Notes: generated from the sequence alone by a model not told the origin. A stretch of DNA of 10,520 nucleotides from JAZNOQ01 sp045589215 (GCA_045589215.1 JAZNOQ010000104.1:1-10520), one strand, 5' to 3'; positions 1 through 6,677 are shown, numbered from the stretch's first letter. Program-made: numbers and translations.

Positions 1-218
1 CCCGCCTTTTCGAAATGATCTTTCACAGCCTTGGTTGCGTGCTTCTCCTTCATGTCGGTGAAGCCGAGCTGTACGGCGTCATAACCGTCGTTTTCCTGCG
101 TCTTCTTCTGAACAACAACGCAGGGACCTGCCTCGATGAGGGTTACAGGAATTACGTTTCCAACCTCGTCGAAGACCTGGGTCATACCGACCTTACGTCC
201 GATAATACCCTTTTTCAT
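1..218 (-). CDS. rplC: 50S ribosomal protein L3, N-terminal part (runs off the left edge)
   Basis: L3 is an early-assembly 23S rRNA-binding protein of the large subunit, near the peptidyl transferase centre. Seen: from ATG at 218, 72 codons stay open to the window edge. The start reads MKKGIIGRKVGMTQVFDE, followed by VIPVTLIEAGPCVVVQKKT and DGYDAVQLGF, which are the hallmark N-terminal blocks of bacterial L3. The C-terminal two thirds lie outside the window. The start is supported by a strong AGGAGG at 228-233, nine bases upstream. It follows rpsJ on the same strand, the canonical S10-operon order, but the intergenic gap of 220 bases is long for this pair. Identification is secure; only the missing end limits the call. 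Confidence 0.97.
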   Translation of the reverse strand, partial: MKKGIIGRKVGMTQVFDEVGNVIPVTLIEAGPCVVVQKKTQENDGYDAVQLGFTDMKEKHATKAVKDHFEKA

Positions 219-438
219 GTTTGTTTTCCTCCTGTAAATTATTGGTTGATCCGGCGTCGCCGGTCAACTTGACTTACAAAGAGCCGATCTATCGGCTTTT
301 GTCTGCCGCGTTTATTTTAACGGAGCGTGCGGCTTTGACATACACATCTCGTATATGGCACCCTTCGCGCCGGGGTGTCGGGGATCTCTCGACACGATCT
401 GCCTTGATGTAGGATCTCCTTATTAATTAAGGAAGAAC
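219..438 (-). promoter_or_regulatory. Long structured gap between rpsJ and rplC (putative rplC leader)
   Basis: This 220-base spacer holds no convincing gene. Read on the minus strand it contains several inverted repeats. The strongest is at 276-302: arms 276-280/298-302 and 282-287/292-297 pair with a single bulged base at 281, giving 11 base pairs and a four-base loop. Others are a 6-bp stem with arms 375-380 and 391-396 (approximate ends), a 6-bp AT stem directly after the rpsJ stop (about 416-432), and a CCGGC/GCCGG palindrome near 252-264. No run of four or more T follows the big hairpin on the minus strand, so it is not a classic terminator. An RNA control or processing element for rplC is inference. 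Confidence 0.5.
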
Positions 439-750
439 TCAGATCTTGACTTCGATCTCGACGCCTGCGGGAAGCTCAACGCTCATGAGGGCTTCAACAA
501 CCTTCTGAGTGGGCTTCAGAATGTCAATCAGACGCTTGTGGGTACGGGTCTCGAACTGCTCACGGCTGTCCTTGTACTTGTGTACCGCACGAAGAATGGT
601 GATGATCTCTCTATCGGTAGGAAGCGGAATCGGACCCGAAACCTCGGCGCCGTTTCTCTTTGCAACCTCGACGATCTTTTCAGCCGCCGCATCGATAAGG
701 GAGTTATCATAGCTCTTAAGCTTTACTCTGATCTTTTCCTTTACTGCCAT
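439..750 (-). CDS. rpsJ: 30S ribosomal protein S10
   Basis: S10 is a small-subunit head protein that in many bacteria also serves in transcription antitermination as NusE. Seen: 103 residues, exactly the usual bacterial length. The protein carries KIRVKLKSYDNSLID at the start, the signature block GPIPLPTDREIITILRA in the middle and QFETRTHKRLIDI after it, and ends in VEIEVKI. The ATG at 750 is preceded by AAGGAGGT at 758-765 with a seven-base gap, so the start is firm. It is the first gene of an S10-type ribosomal operon; rplC follows downstream. Transcription most likely starts at the strong promoter at 1123-1151, which leaves an unusually long untranslated leader. Nothing in the protein looks abnormal. 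Confidence 0.98.
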   Translation of the reverse strand: MAVKEKIRVKLKSYDNSLIDAAAEKIVEVAKRNGAEVSGPIPLPTDREIITILRAVHKYKDSREQFETRTHKRLIDILKPTQKVVEALMSVELPAGVEIEVKI

Positions 751-1116
751 CTTTCTTACCTCCTTTGTATTTTACCGCTTGCCGCTTCCTCACTCGCACA
801 AGGCGAAGGACCTCGGAGCGGTATTCTTGGAAGCCTGTCGCTTGTCACTCTGTCGGGCGTTTCTTCTCTCCCCTTACGAAAACCGGATTTGTCGCCGCAG
901 CATCGGCAGAACCCATCCGGGGATAAGGAGCTTTCAAAAGCCTCCGACATTGATCTCTGCAACAGCATCGTCCGATTTCTGCAAGCACTGTAACCCTCCG
1001 AGTAACTGTCGGGTCAAGTCCTTGCCGGACTCGCTCCACGGGAGTTCCCCGCCACGGACATTTGGCATCGTCCGAACGGCAATTTCCCGCTTCATAGCTT
1101 TTTACACACATCAAGC
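751..1116 (-). promoter_or_regulatory. Long structured 5' leader of the S10 operon
   Basis: Between the inferred start of transcription (near 1116) and the rpsJ start lie about 365 bases without a credible gene. In the minus-strand RNA, 5' to 3', these helices can be drawn by hand: CGGAC/GTCCG (near 1056-1075); CGGG/CCCG (near 1038-1051); GTCC/GGAC with a GGCAA loop (near 1017-1029); CCGACA/TGTCGG (1007-1012 with 944-949) closing a domain; a GGAG/CTCC hairpin near 927-945; and a stacked stem of three parts, 924-928/872-876, 915-920/883-888 and 904-907/894-897. Close to the start codon two interleaved helices, 829-834/784-789 and 817-822/774-779, resemble a pseudoknot. No U-run terminator is present, so control, if any, would more likely be on translation. 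Open frames within it lack a ribosome binding site. A function as ribosomal-protein autoregulatory RNA is inference. Confidence 0.55.
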
Positions 1117-1122
1117 GGATTT

Positions 1123-1151
1123 ATTATACCATACATTTTATCGTTTTGCAA
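1123..1151 (-). promoter_or_regulatory. Sigma-A promoter of the S10 operon
   Basis: On the minus strand TTGCAA (1146-1151) and TATAAT (1123-1128) are separated by exactly 17 bases, with TGG just before the -10, an extended -10 (TGn) element. Transcription should start near 1116. It lies between the pcrA terminator and the rpsJ leader and faces rpsJ, as expected for a strongly expressed ribosomal operon. Confidence 0.85.
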
Positions 1152-1173
1152 GAACTTTCCTTCAAATAGTTCC

Positions 1174-1193
1174 AAAATTCATCGTAGAATTTT
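1174..1193. repeat. AT-rich inverted repeat upstream of the S10-operon promoter
   Basis: AAAATTC (1174-1180) and GAATTTT (1187-1193) form a perfect 7-bp inverted repeat around a six-base centre. It lies about 22 bases upstream of the -35 hexamer at 1146-1151. The surrounding stretch is AT-rich, so it may act as an UP element or operator, but either role is only inferred. Confidence 0.3.
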
Positions 1194-1248
1194 AACTGAA
1201 TTTTTGCGATGTTTTTGTGCGCTTTGCACAAACCGCTTTTGGGAGGAG

Positions 1249-1270
1249 AAAAGGGAGGTTCTTTCCTCCC
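1249..1270 (-). terminator. Rho-independent terminator of pcrA
   Basis: Seventeen bases after the pcrA stop, the minus strand reads GGGAGG, a six-base loop AAAGAA, then CCTCCC, followed by TTTTC. The perfect 6-bp GC stem (1253-1258 with 1265-1270) plus T-run is a standard intrinsic terminator. A second 7-bp hairpin further on (1214-1232, TTTGTGC/GCACAAA) lacks a T-tract on the minus strand. Confidence 0.75.
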
Positions 1271-1286
1271 TCTCCCCTCTTCGGAA

Positions 1287-3752
1287 TCAATCTTCCTTTT
1301 TAAGCTTCGCATAGGTCGCCATCATTTTCTTCGTGCCGACCTTTTCAAAAGCGATCTCATACAACGTATCCGTTCCCATCGGGCGAACCGACAGGATCTC
1401 ACCAACGCCGAACAGCGCGTGACGCACACGGTCACCCGCAGAGAAGGTATCCCCTCCCGTCTCTGCGCGGCGCTTGAAGATCGGCTGTGCGATCGTCATA
1501 CTGTCATGCGGACGGTTCTGCTGTACAGGCCTTCTTGCACCGTAGCCCGTCGCCGTTCCCACGGAGGATCGAGCGCCCGAAGCCGCCCCTGCGCCGTATC
1601 GACCGTCGGAGTAACCCATACCGCGTTGCACGGGCGGGTTCACCTTCTCAATAAGATCATCGGGGATCTCAGTCACGAATCGCGAGATCGGATTTGCCGT
1701 TGTCCGTCCGTAAAGAAGTCTGTTCTTTGCGTGAAGGATGAACAAAGCATCCTTCGCGCGCGTCACCGCAACGTAAGCAAGACGGCGCTCCTCCTCCATC
1801 TCATCGGGGCCGCCCATGATCGTTTGCATTCCGGGGAAGATACCGTCCTCCATGCCGGGAAGGAATACGATCGGGAATTCAAGCCCCTTCGACGAATGGA
1901 TCGTCATAAGCACGATCGCATCGGCAGAGTCATCGTAGCGGTCAACGTCTGCTACAAGGGCGGTTTCCTCGAGGAAGCCCGTCAAGGTCGGTTCTTCCGC
2001 ATTGCTCTGGTACTCGATCACGTTTGAAACAAACTCGTCGAGGTTATCAAGGCGATCCGCCTCCGCTTGCCCTGCCTCCTCGATCATCTTGCGGTAGCCC
2101 GATCGGTCGAGCACCTCCTTCACGAGCTGTTCAAGAGACACCTCGTTTGCGCGCTCCGAAAGCGCATTGATCAATGCAGCAAAGTCCATCAAGGTCGCCG
2201 CAGTCCTTCCGAGCGCAACGTATGCGTTTGCATTCTCCATGATCTCGAACATCGTCTTGCCGTTTTCCTCGGCAAGTGCCGAAACCGCCTCAAGCGTTTT
2301 CGGACCGATCTTACGGCGCGGCTCGTTGATGATACGAAGCATACGCTCCCTGTCGGCGTGATTGTTGATGAGCTGAAGATACGCCACAAGATCGCGGATC
2401 TCCTTACGGTCACTGAAGCGAACGCCGCCGAGCATACGGTACGGCATTCCGCTCCGTGCAAGCGTGCGTTCAAGGGTGTTCGACTGTGCGTTCGTGCGGT
2501 AAAGGATCGCGAAATCGCGGAACTTCTTCCCTTCCTTCGCGACCATACGCGAGATCGTATCCGCAACGTAACGCGCCTCGTCATTCTGATCCTCCGCTTC
2601 CTTCACGCGGATCTTGTCGCCGCCCGTCCGAGCAGACCAAAGGGTCTTGCCCTTTCTGCCGTTGTTGTTTTTGATGATCGCATTCGCCGCGTCAAGCACG
2701 GTCTGCGTCGATCGGTAATTCTGCTCAAGCTTGATGACCTTCGCGTTCGCAAACGATCGGTCAAACGAAAGAATGTTTTCGATCGTAGCGCCGCGGAAGC
2801 GGTAGATGCTCTGGTCGTCGTCTCCGACCACCATCAGATTCTTAAAGCCTCCCGAGAGAAGCTTCGTCAGCTCCATCTGCGCCTCATTCGTATCCTGAAA
2901 CTCGTCCACCGAAACGTAGCGGAAGCGATTTTGGTACTGTGTCCGCACATCCTCGTGATCGCGGAGCAGAAAAACCGTTTTCATAATGATGTCGTCAAAG
3001 TCCATCGCGTTCGACGATTCGAGTCGCTTCTGATACGCCGCATAGACCTTCGCGATCTGCTTCATACGGAAATCATTCGCACTACAGTCACGTGCGAACA
3101 AATCGGGCGTGATGAGCTTGTCCTTCGCACGGCTGACCGCATTCATCACAGCCTTGATCGGAAGCGTCTTTTCGTCAATATTCAATTCCTTCATCACGGC
3201 ACCGTAGCACTTCTTCGAGTCGTCGGTATCGTAAATGGTCAGATTACTGCCGTAGCCGAGCCGCTCGCTGTGCGTGCGCAGGATTCGCATACACACCGAG
3301 TGGAAGGTCCCCGCCCAGATGTCCTTCGCTCCCTCTCCGTCCTCACCGCCAAGTGCCGAAAGAAGACGGCTCTTGATCTCATTCGCCGCCTTGTTCGTAA
3401 AGGTGATCGCAAGCACGCGCCACGGCGGACAGGGATCGGATATGAATTCGGGCAAGATCCCCTCCTCGATCTCCGACGCAGGGAGCGCAATCGCATCCTC
3501 GATCTCGCGCACCCGAGCTTCGTCCACACCGTACGGAACGTACGTGCTGTAATATGCATTTCCGTAACGGATCAGGAATGCGATCCTTTTTACAAGCACG
3601 GTCGTTTTTCCACTTCCCGCACCCGCAAGCACGAGGAGTGGTCCGTTGACCGTGTAAACAGCCTCCCTCTGTTTTTCATTCAGAGAGGCATAAACCTTAT
3701 CAAACAGCGCCCGCTTTGCCGCGAGATAGCGTTCCGAAATTCCGCCTGCCAT
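1287..3752 (-). CDS. pcrA: ATP-dependent DNA helicase PcrA (UvrD/Rep family)
   Basis: A superfamily 1A 3'-5' DNA helicase acting in nucleotide excision repair, replication and removal of recombinase filaments. Seen in the 821 residues: Walker A GAGSGKT (44-50), motif Ia ITFTNKAANEI (116-126), motif II VDEFQDTN (282-289), motif III GDDDQSIYRFRGA (310-322), motif IV LEQNYRST (342-349), motif V TIHSSKGLEF (617-626) and motif VI VAVTRAKD (661-668). A Gly/Ala/Arg-rich linker (about 705-748) leads to a C-terminal Tudor-like domain (about 769-819, AGDRVRHALFGVGEI), which in PcrA binds RNA polymerase. The span from motif I to Ia is about 42 residues longer than in Bacillus-type PcrA, roughly residues 63-108. 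The start has GGAAGGA eight bases upstream. An IMP dehydrogenase terminator separates it from the gene before; no clear promoter of its own was found. Confidence 0.96.
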   Translation of the reverse strand: MAGGISERYLAAKRALFDKVYASLNEKQREAVYTVNGPLLVLAGAGSGKTTVLVKRIAFLIRYGNAYYSTYVPYGVDEARVREIEDAIALPASEIEEGILPEFISDPCPPWRVLAITFTNKAANEIKSRLLSALGGEDGEGAKDIWAGTFHSVCMRILRTHSERLGYGSNLTIYDTDDSKKCYGAVMKELNIDEKTLPIKAVMNAVSRAKDKLITPDLFARDCSANDFRMKQIAKVYAAYQKRLESSNAMDFDDIIMKTVFLLRDHEDVRTQYQNRFRYVSVDEFQDTNEAQMELTKLLSGGFKNLMVVGDDDQSIYRFRGATIENILSFDRSFANAKVIKLEQNYRSTQTVLDAANAIIKNNNGRKGKTLWSARTGGDKIRVKEAEDQNDEARYVADTISRMVAKEGKKFRDFAILYRTNAQSNTLERTLARSGMPYRMLGGVRFSDRKEIRDLVAYLQLINNHADRERMLRIINEPRRKIGPKTLEAVSALAEENGKTMFEIMENANAYVALGRTAATLMDFAALINALSERANEVSLEQLVKEVLDRSGYRKMIEEAGQAEADRLDNLDEFVSNVIEYQSNAEEPTLTGFLEETALVADVDRYDDSADAIVLMTIHSSKGLEFPIVFLPGMEDGIFPGMQTIMGGPDEMEEERRLAYVAVTRAKDALFILHAKNRLLYGRTTANPISRFVTEIPDDLIEKVNPPVQRGMGYSDGRYGAGAASGARSSVGTATGYGARRPVQQNRPHDSMTIAQPIFKRRAETGGDTFSAGDRVRHALFGVGEILSVRPMGTDTLYEIAFEKVGTKKMMATYAKLKKED

Positions 3753-3790
3753 AATTCTTATCCTTCCATCAAAAAATCAAAGCCATACCG

Positions 3791-3804
3791 TATGTAAATA
3801 CATA
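3791..3804. repeat. 14-bp palindrome upstream of pcrA
   Basis: TATGTA (3791-3796) and TACATA (3799-3804) form a perfect palindrome around AA, 38 bases upstream of the pcrA start and just after the IMP dehydrogenase terminator. It could be an operator for pcrA. It does not match the Gram-positive LexA box I know, so no regulator is proposed. Confidence 0.25.
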
Positions 3805-3807
3805 ATG

Positions 3808-3862
3808 AAGAAAACAGCGGTGACCGCAGTGAAGAAACACGTTTCTCTGCGATCGCCGCTGT
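3808..3862 (-). terminator. Rho-independent terminator of the IMP dehydrogenase gene
   Basis: On the minus strand ACAGCGG (3856-3862) pairs with CCGCTGT (3814-3820), and the stem continues inward through CGCAG/CTGCG with small mismatches, topped by an AGAAAC/GTTTCT hairpin. TTTTCTTC follows. This is a long, strong intrinsic terminator and should insulate pcrA from read-through. Confidence 0.85.
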
Positions 3863-3877
3863 CCTTTCGTTCACCGA

Positions 3878-3891
3878 GCACCGTTCGGTGC
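3878..3891 (-). repeat. Small perfect hairpin just after the IMP dehydrogenase stop
   Basis: GCACCG and CGGTGC form a 6-bp inverted repeat around two central bases, seven bases after the stop codon. It precedes the main terminator and has no T-tract. It may stabilise the 3' end of the message; this is inference. Confidence 0.35.
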
Positions 3892-3898
3892 CGATGCA

Positions 3899-5401
3899 TC
3901 AAAGTGCCTTGTTGGTATTCTTCAGAACGACGTCATGTGCGCCGCCCTCAACGATACTGACAGACGATACGAGCGTCAGCTTTGCCTTGTCCTGAAGCTC
4001 GGGGATCGAAAGCGCACCGCAGTTGCACATCGTGGAGCGCACCTTTGCGAGGGTCTGCTGTACGTTGTCGGTCAGCTTGCCCGCATAAGGAACGTATGAG
4101 TCAACGCCCTCCTCGAAGGAGAGCTTTGAGCTGCCGCCGAGGTCATAGCGCTGCCAATTGCGCGCGCGGTTCGAGCCCTCTCCCCAATACTCCTTCATCA
4201 GAGTGCCGTTCACGAGAACCTTTTCGGTCGGGCTTTCGTCAAAGCGTGCGAAGTATCTGCCAAGCATAACGAAATCCGAGCCCATAGCGAGTGCAAGCGT
4301 GATATGATGGTCATAAACGATACCGCCGTCCGAGCAAACGGGAACGTAGATACCGGTCTCCTCGTAGTATTCGTCACGCGCCTTGCAGACCTCGATCAGA
4401 GCGGTTGCCTGACCGCGACCAATGCCCTTGGTCTCACGGGTAATACAGATCGAGCCGCCGCCGATGCCGACCTTGATGAAGTCCGCACCGCAGTCTGCGA
4501 GGAAGCGGAATCCTTCTGCGTCAACGACGTTACCCGCACCGACCTTCACGCTGTCGCCGTAGTTTTCACGAACCCACGCGAGCGTGCGCTTCTGCCATTC
4601 GGAGTAGCCCTCGGAGGAGTCGATACAAAGCACGTCCGCACCTGCCGCAAGCAGAGCGGGAATACGCTCGGCATAGTCACGCGTATTGATGCCCGCACCG
4701 ACGATGTAGCGCTTCTTTGCGTCAAGAAGCTCGAGCGGATTGTTCTTATGATCATCGTAATCCTTACGGAAAACGAAATACCTCAGCTTACCTTCTGCGG
4801 ATACGATCGGCAGAGAGTTCAGCTTGTGATCCCAGATGATGTTGTTCGCTTCCTTCAGCGAGGTGCCCTCGGGAGCGGTGATGAGCTTCGAAAGAGGCGT
4901 CATAAAGTCCGCGATCTTATCGGTGGGCTCCATACGGCTGACGCGGTAGTCGCGACCCGTAACGATACCGACGAGCCTGCCCTCTGCGGTTCCGTCATCG
5001 GTGATCGCAACGGTCGAGTGACCGGTCTGTGCCTTAAGATCAAGCACGTCCGCAAGCGTCTGATCGGGACGCAGGTTCGAGTCACTCTTGACAAAGCCTG
5101 CCTTATAGCCCTTGACACGTGCGACCATTTCCGCCTCTGCCTCGATCGACTGCGAGCCGTAAATGAAGGAAACGCCGCCCTCACGCGCAAGTGCGATCGC
5201 AAGCGTATCGTTCGAAACCGACTGCATGATCGCAGAGACCATCGGAATATTCATCTGAATTGCGGGCTCCTCACCCTTCTTAAATCTGACAAGGGGGGTC
5301 TTCAGGGAGACATTCGTGGGAATGCACTCACTTGAGGAGTAACCGGGAACCAGGAGATATTCGTTGAAGGTATGGGACGGTTCGGTAAAATAAGTTGCCA
5401 T
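3899..5401 (-). CDS. guaB: IMP dehydrogenase, Tritrichomonas foetus-like type
   Basis: Oxidises IMP to XMP with NAD+, the committed step of guanine nucleotide synthesis. Seen in 500 residues: a TIM-barrel start with TFNEYLLVPG and PMVSAIMQSV; a two-CBS subdomain (about 102-220); Asp261 in CIDSSEG; the catalytic loop GIGGGSICITR with Cys319; SDGGI with Asp358; GRYF with Arg382; the flap NWQRYDLGG with Arg418-Tyr419; then EGVDSYVPYAGK. From memory of the Tritrichomonas foetus enzyme, these residues fall at the same numbers (Asp261, Cys319, Asp358, Arg418, Tyr419), and the two proteins look alike over their whole length. GAAAGGA stands nine bases before the ATG. It is a single-gene unit with its own promoter and terminator. 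An alternative, GMP reductase, is unlikely because the CBS domains and the Arg-Tyr flap are present. Confidence 0.95.
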   Translation of the reverse strand: MATYFTEPSHTFNEYLLVPGYSSSECIPTNVSLKTPLVRFKKGEEPAIQMNIPMVSAIMQSVSNDTLAIALAREGGVSFIYGSQSIEAEAEMVARVKGYKAGFVKSDSNLRPDQTLADVLDLKAQTGHSTVAITDDGTAEGRLVGIVTGRDYRVSRMEPTDKIADFMTPLSKLITAPEGTSLKEANNIIWDHKLNSLPIVSAEGKLRYFVFRKDYDDHKNNPLELLDAKKRYIVGAGINTRDYAERIPALLAAGADVLCIDSSEGYSEWQKRTLAWVRENYGDSVKVGAGNVVDAEGFRFLADCGADFIKVGIGGGSICITRETKGIGRGQATALIEVCKARDEYYEETGIYVPVCSDGGIVYDHHITLALAMGSDFVMLGRYFARFDESPTEKVLVNGTLMKEYWGEGSNRARNWQRYDLGGSSKLSFEEGVDSYVPYAGKLTDNVQQTLAKVRSTMCNCGALSIPELQDKAKLTLVSSVSIVEGGAHDVVLKNTNKAL

Positions 5402-5445
5402 GATGCGTTATCCTTTCATTCTTACGTTTCAGCCTACCTTATAAT

Positions 5446-5461
5446 AAGCCGCTTTCGGCTT
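5446..5461 (-). promoter_or_regulatory. Stem-loop in the 5' leader of the IMP dehydrogenase gene
   Basis: In the roughly 80-base leader, AAGCCG and CGGCTT form a perfect 6-bp stem with an AAAG loop on the minus strand. An outer ACC-CTT/AAGGT pairing can enclose it. It does not show the conserved joining segments of a purine riboswitch that I know. Role unknown. Confidence 0.35.
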
Positions 5462-5490
5462 CGGCAGAAGGGTATTTTTATTTAGCATAT

Positions 5491-5519
5491 ATTATAACAT
5501 TTAGACGGCGGGAAGTCAA
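5491..5519 (-). promoter_or_regulatory. Sigma-A promoter of the IMP dehydrogenase gene
   Basis: TTGACT (5514-5519) and TATAAT (5491-5496) on the minus strand are 17 bases apart, and TGT before the -10 gives an extended -10. Transcription should start near 5484, leaving a leader of about 80 bases. Upstream the DNA is AT-rich. Confidence 0.85.
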
Positions 5520-5603
5520 GCAATTTTTTTGAACTTTTCCGAAGTTTTTTCTTCCATTCCCGAAAAATCCGAATTTTTTCGCACACATCTCCATAGCAGG
5601 GAT

Positions 5604-5639
5604 AAAAAAGCAGTTGCCCACGATAGCGAGCAACCGCTT
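5604..5639 (-). terminator. Rho-independent terminator of the nucleotidyltransferase gene
   Basis: Ten-bp stem with one mismatch: AAGCGGTTGC (minus, 5630-5639) pairs with GCAACTGCTT (5608-5617) across a 12-base loop and is followed by six T. It starts 12 bases after the stop codon. A T-run also flanks the other side, so the hairpin could work in both directions. Confidence 0.85.
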
Positions 5640-5651
5640 TTTATTCAATGA

Positions 5652-6578
5652 TCAGCCGAAAAGAGGCGACGGATAAACGCCGCTGTCCACAAGTGCGCGA
5701 ATGCTCGCAACAACACTCTCGCGGTCCTCCTTATAGGTTACGCCGAACCACTTGTCGGCACACGGAAGGACCTTAACGGTCGCGCGTCCATCGGAGACGA
5801 GCTCGCCGATCACACCGGGCAAGAGATACTCGCTCTTCAGGTCCCCCTCCTTGAGGGATGCGAGGAAGATCTTGAATTCCTCCTCCAAAACAGGAAGAAA
5901 CTCCGGCGTGATCGCCCACATATTCATCGAAACGGGCGTTCCGGGCGCCATCTTTCTGACACATCCGTTTTCCTCAACGAATGCGCCGCCGTCTTCACCC
6001 TTCTGAATGTTCGAGGTTTCGACGATACCCGTGAGATAGCCCTCCTCGTTCACACAGCATACGCCTCTCGTTACACCGCCGTTATCGGACAGCGTATTCT
6101 CAAGGATAAATCCGGGCATCGCGATGTTCAAGACGCCGTTCCGCGAGGACTTCTCCGACACGAGAAACTCGTGCATCTTCACAAATCCGTCCTTGCCGTA
6201 GTAATCGTCCGCATTGATCACGAGCGCAGGCGTCTCAAGCACGCCGCGGCAAGCAAGCACTGCGTGTCCCGTTCCCCACGGCTTCGTGCGATCTGCAGGC
6301 TTCGTGAAGCCCTCGGGCAGATCGTCGCCCTCCTGGAAGGCGTAGCTGATCTTCCCGGGGAAGAGCTTTTCAAGTCTGTCACCGATGATCTCGCGGAAGT
6401 CCGCCTCAAGATCGTGACGAATGATAAAGAGAATGCGGTCAAAGCCCGCCTCTACTGCGTCGTGGATCGAATAATCCATAATGATCTCACCCGAAGGGCC
6501 GATCGGCGTGAGCTGCTTGATCCCGCCGCCAAAGCGACTGCCGATCCCCGCAGCCATAATCACAAGAGTTGTTTCCAT
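5652..6578 (-). CDS. Sugar-phosphate nucleotidyltransferase (GalU/RfbA-like, GT-A fold)
   Basis: A member of the NTP_transferase family, which joins a sugar 1-phosphate to an NTP to give an NDP-sugar and pyrophosphate. The sugar and nucleotide cannot be told from the sequence. Seen in 308 residues: the nucleotide-binding loop MAAGIGSRFGG (8-18) with Lys21; GPSGEIIMDYSI (27-38); PWGTGHAV (100-107); the metal-binding NADDYYG (122-128, Asp124/Asp125); SMNMWAITPEF (217-227); SEYLLP (249-254); and KWFGVTYKEDR (276-286). The length fits single-domain pyrophosphorylases, and no acyltransferase or beta-helix domain follows. The AAAGGA at 6591-6596 is 12 bases from the ATG, a little far. It lies 99 bases after rhaD but has its own perfect promoter and a terminator, so a link to rhamnose use is not required. 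Confidence 0.85.
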   Translation of the reverse strand: METTLVIMAAGIGSRFGGGIKQLTPIGPSGEIIMDYSIHDAVEAGFDRILFIIRHDLEADFREIIGDRLEKLFPGKISYAFQEGDDLPEGFTKPADRTKPWGTGHAVLACRGVLETPALVINADDYYGKDGFVKMHEFLVSEKSSRNGVLNIAMPGFILENTLSDNGGVTRGVCCVNEEGYLTGIVETSNIQKGEDGGAFVEENGCVRKMAPGTPVSMNMWAITPEFLPVLEEEFKIFLASLKEGDLKSEYLLPGVIGELVSDGRATVKVLPCADKWFGVTYKEDRESVVASIRALVDSGVYPSPLFG

Positions 6579-6638
6579 ATCTGATATAATTCCTTTCCTC
6601 TATGCTATAAGTAGGACACACCATACGGCGATACCCTT

Positions 6639-6667
6639 ATTATACCCCCGGAAGAAGCATTTGTCAA
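6639..6667 (-). promoter_or_regulatory. Perfect-consensus sigma-A promoter of the nucleotidyltransferase gene
   Basis: TTGACA (6662-6667) and TATAAT (6639-6644) on the minus strand are both exact consensus, spaced by 17 bases, with a G-run at the end of the spacer. The -35 begins 10 bases after the rhaD stop. No terminator is visible between, so read-through from the rha operon may add to this activity. Confidence 0.88.
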
Positions 6668-6677
6668 GAGGGACCGA

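Noticed and set aside
230..265. A promoter-like pair (TTGACC, 18 bases, AATAAT) before rplC
   Set aside because: The implied transcription start would fall inside the rplC ribosome binding site, so a functional promoter is unlikely.
883..920. An intrinsic attenuator in the rpsJ leader (CCGGAT/ATCCGG followed by TTTT)
   Set aside because: The T-run is only four bases and is followed by CG and further paired sequence, so it more likely forms part of a larger stem than a terminator.
756..1114. Short minus-strand frames (70 and 89 codons) in the rpsJ leader
   Set aside because: Neither has a ribosome binding site, and both are Arg/Cys-rich with no family resemblance. The region is better explained as structured leader RNA.
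2067..3797. A 576-codon open frame on the plus strand
   Set aside because: It is antisense to pcrA, whose helicase motifs are all intact. The product shows no recognisable domain and is Arg/His/Leu-rich, typical of a shadow frame.
4304..5335. A 343-codon open frame on the plus strand
   Set aside because: It is antisense to the IMP dehydrogenase gene, without a credible start signal or domain.
5402..5484. A purine-type riboswitch in the IMP dehydrogenase leader
   Set aside because: The leader is only about 80 bases. It holds a simple 6-bp hairpin and lacks the conserved joining segments and loop sequences of that class.
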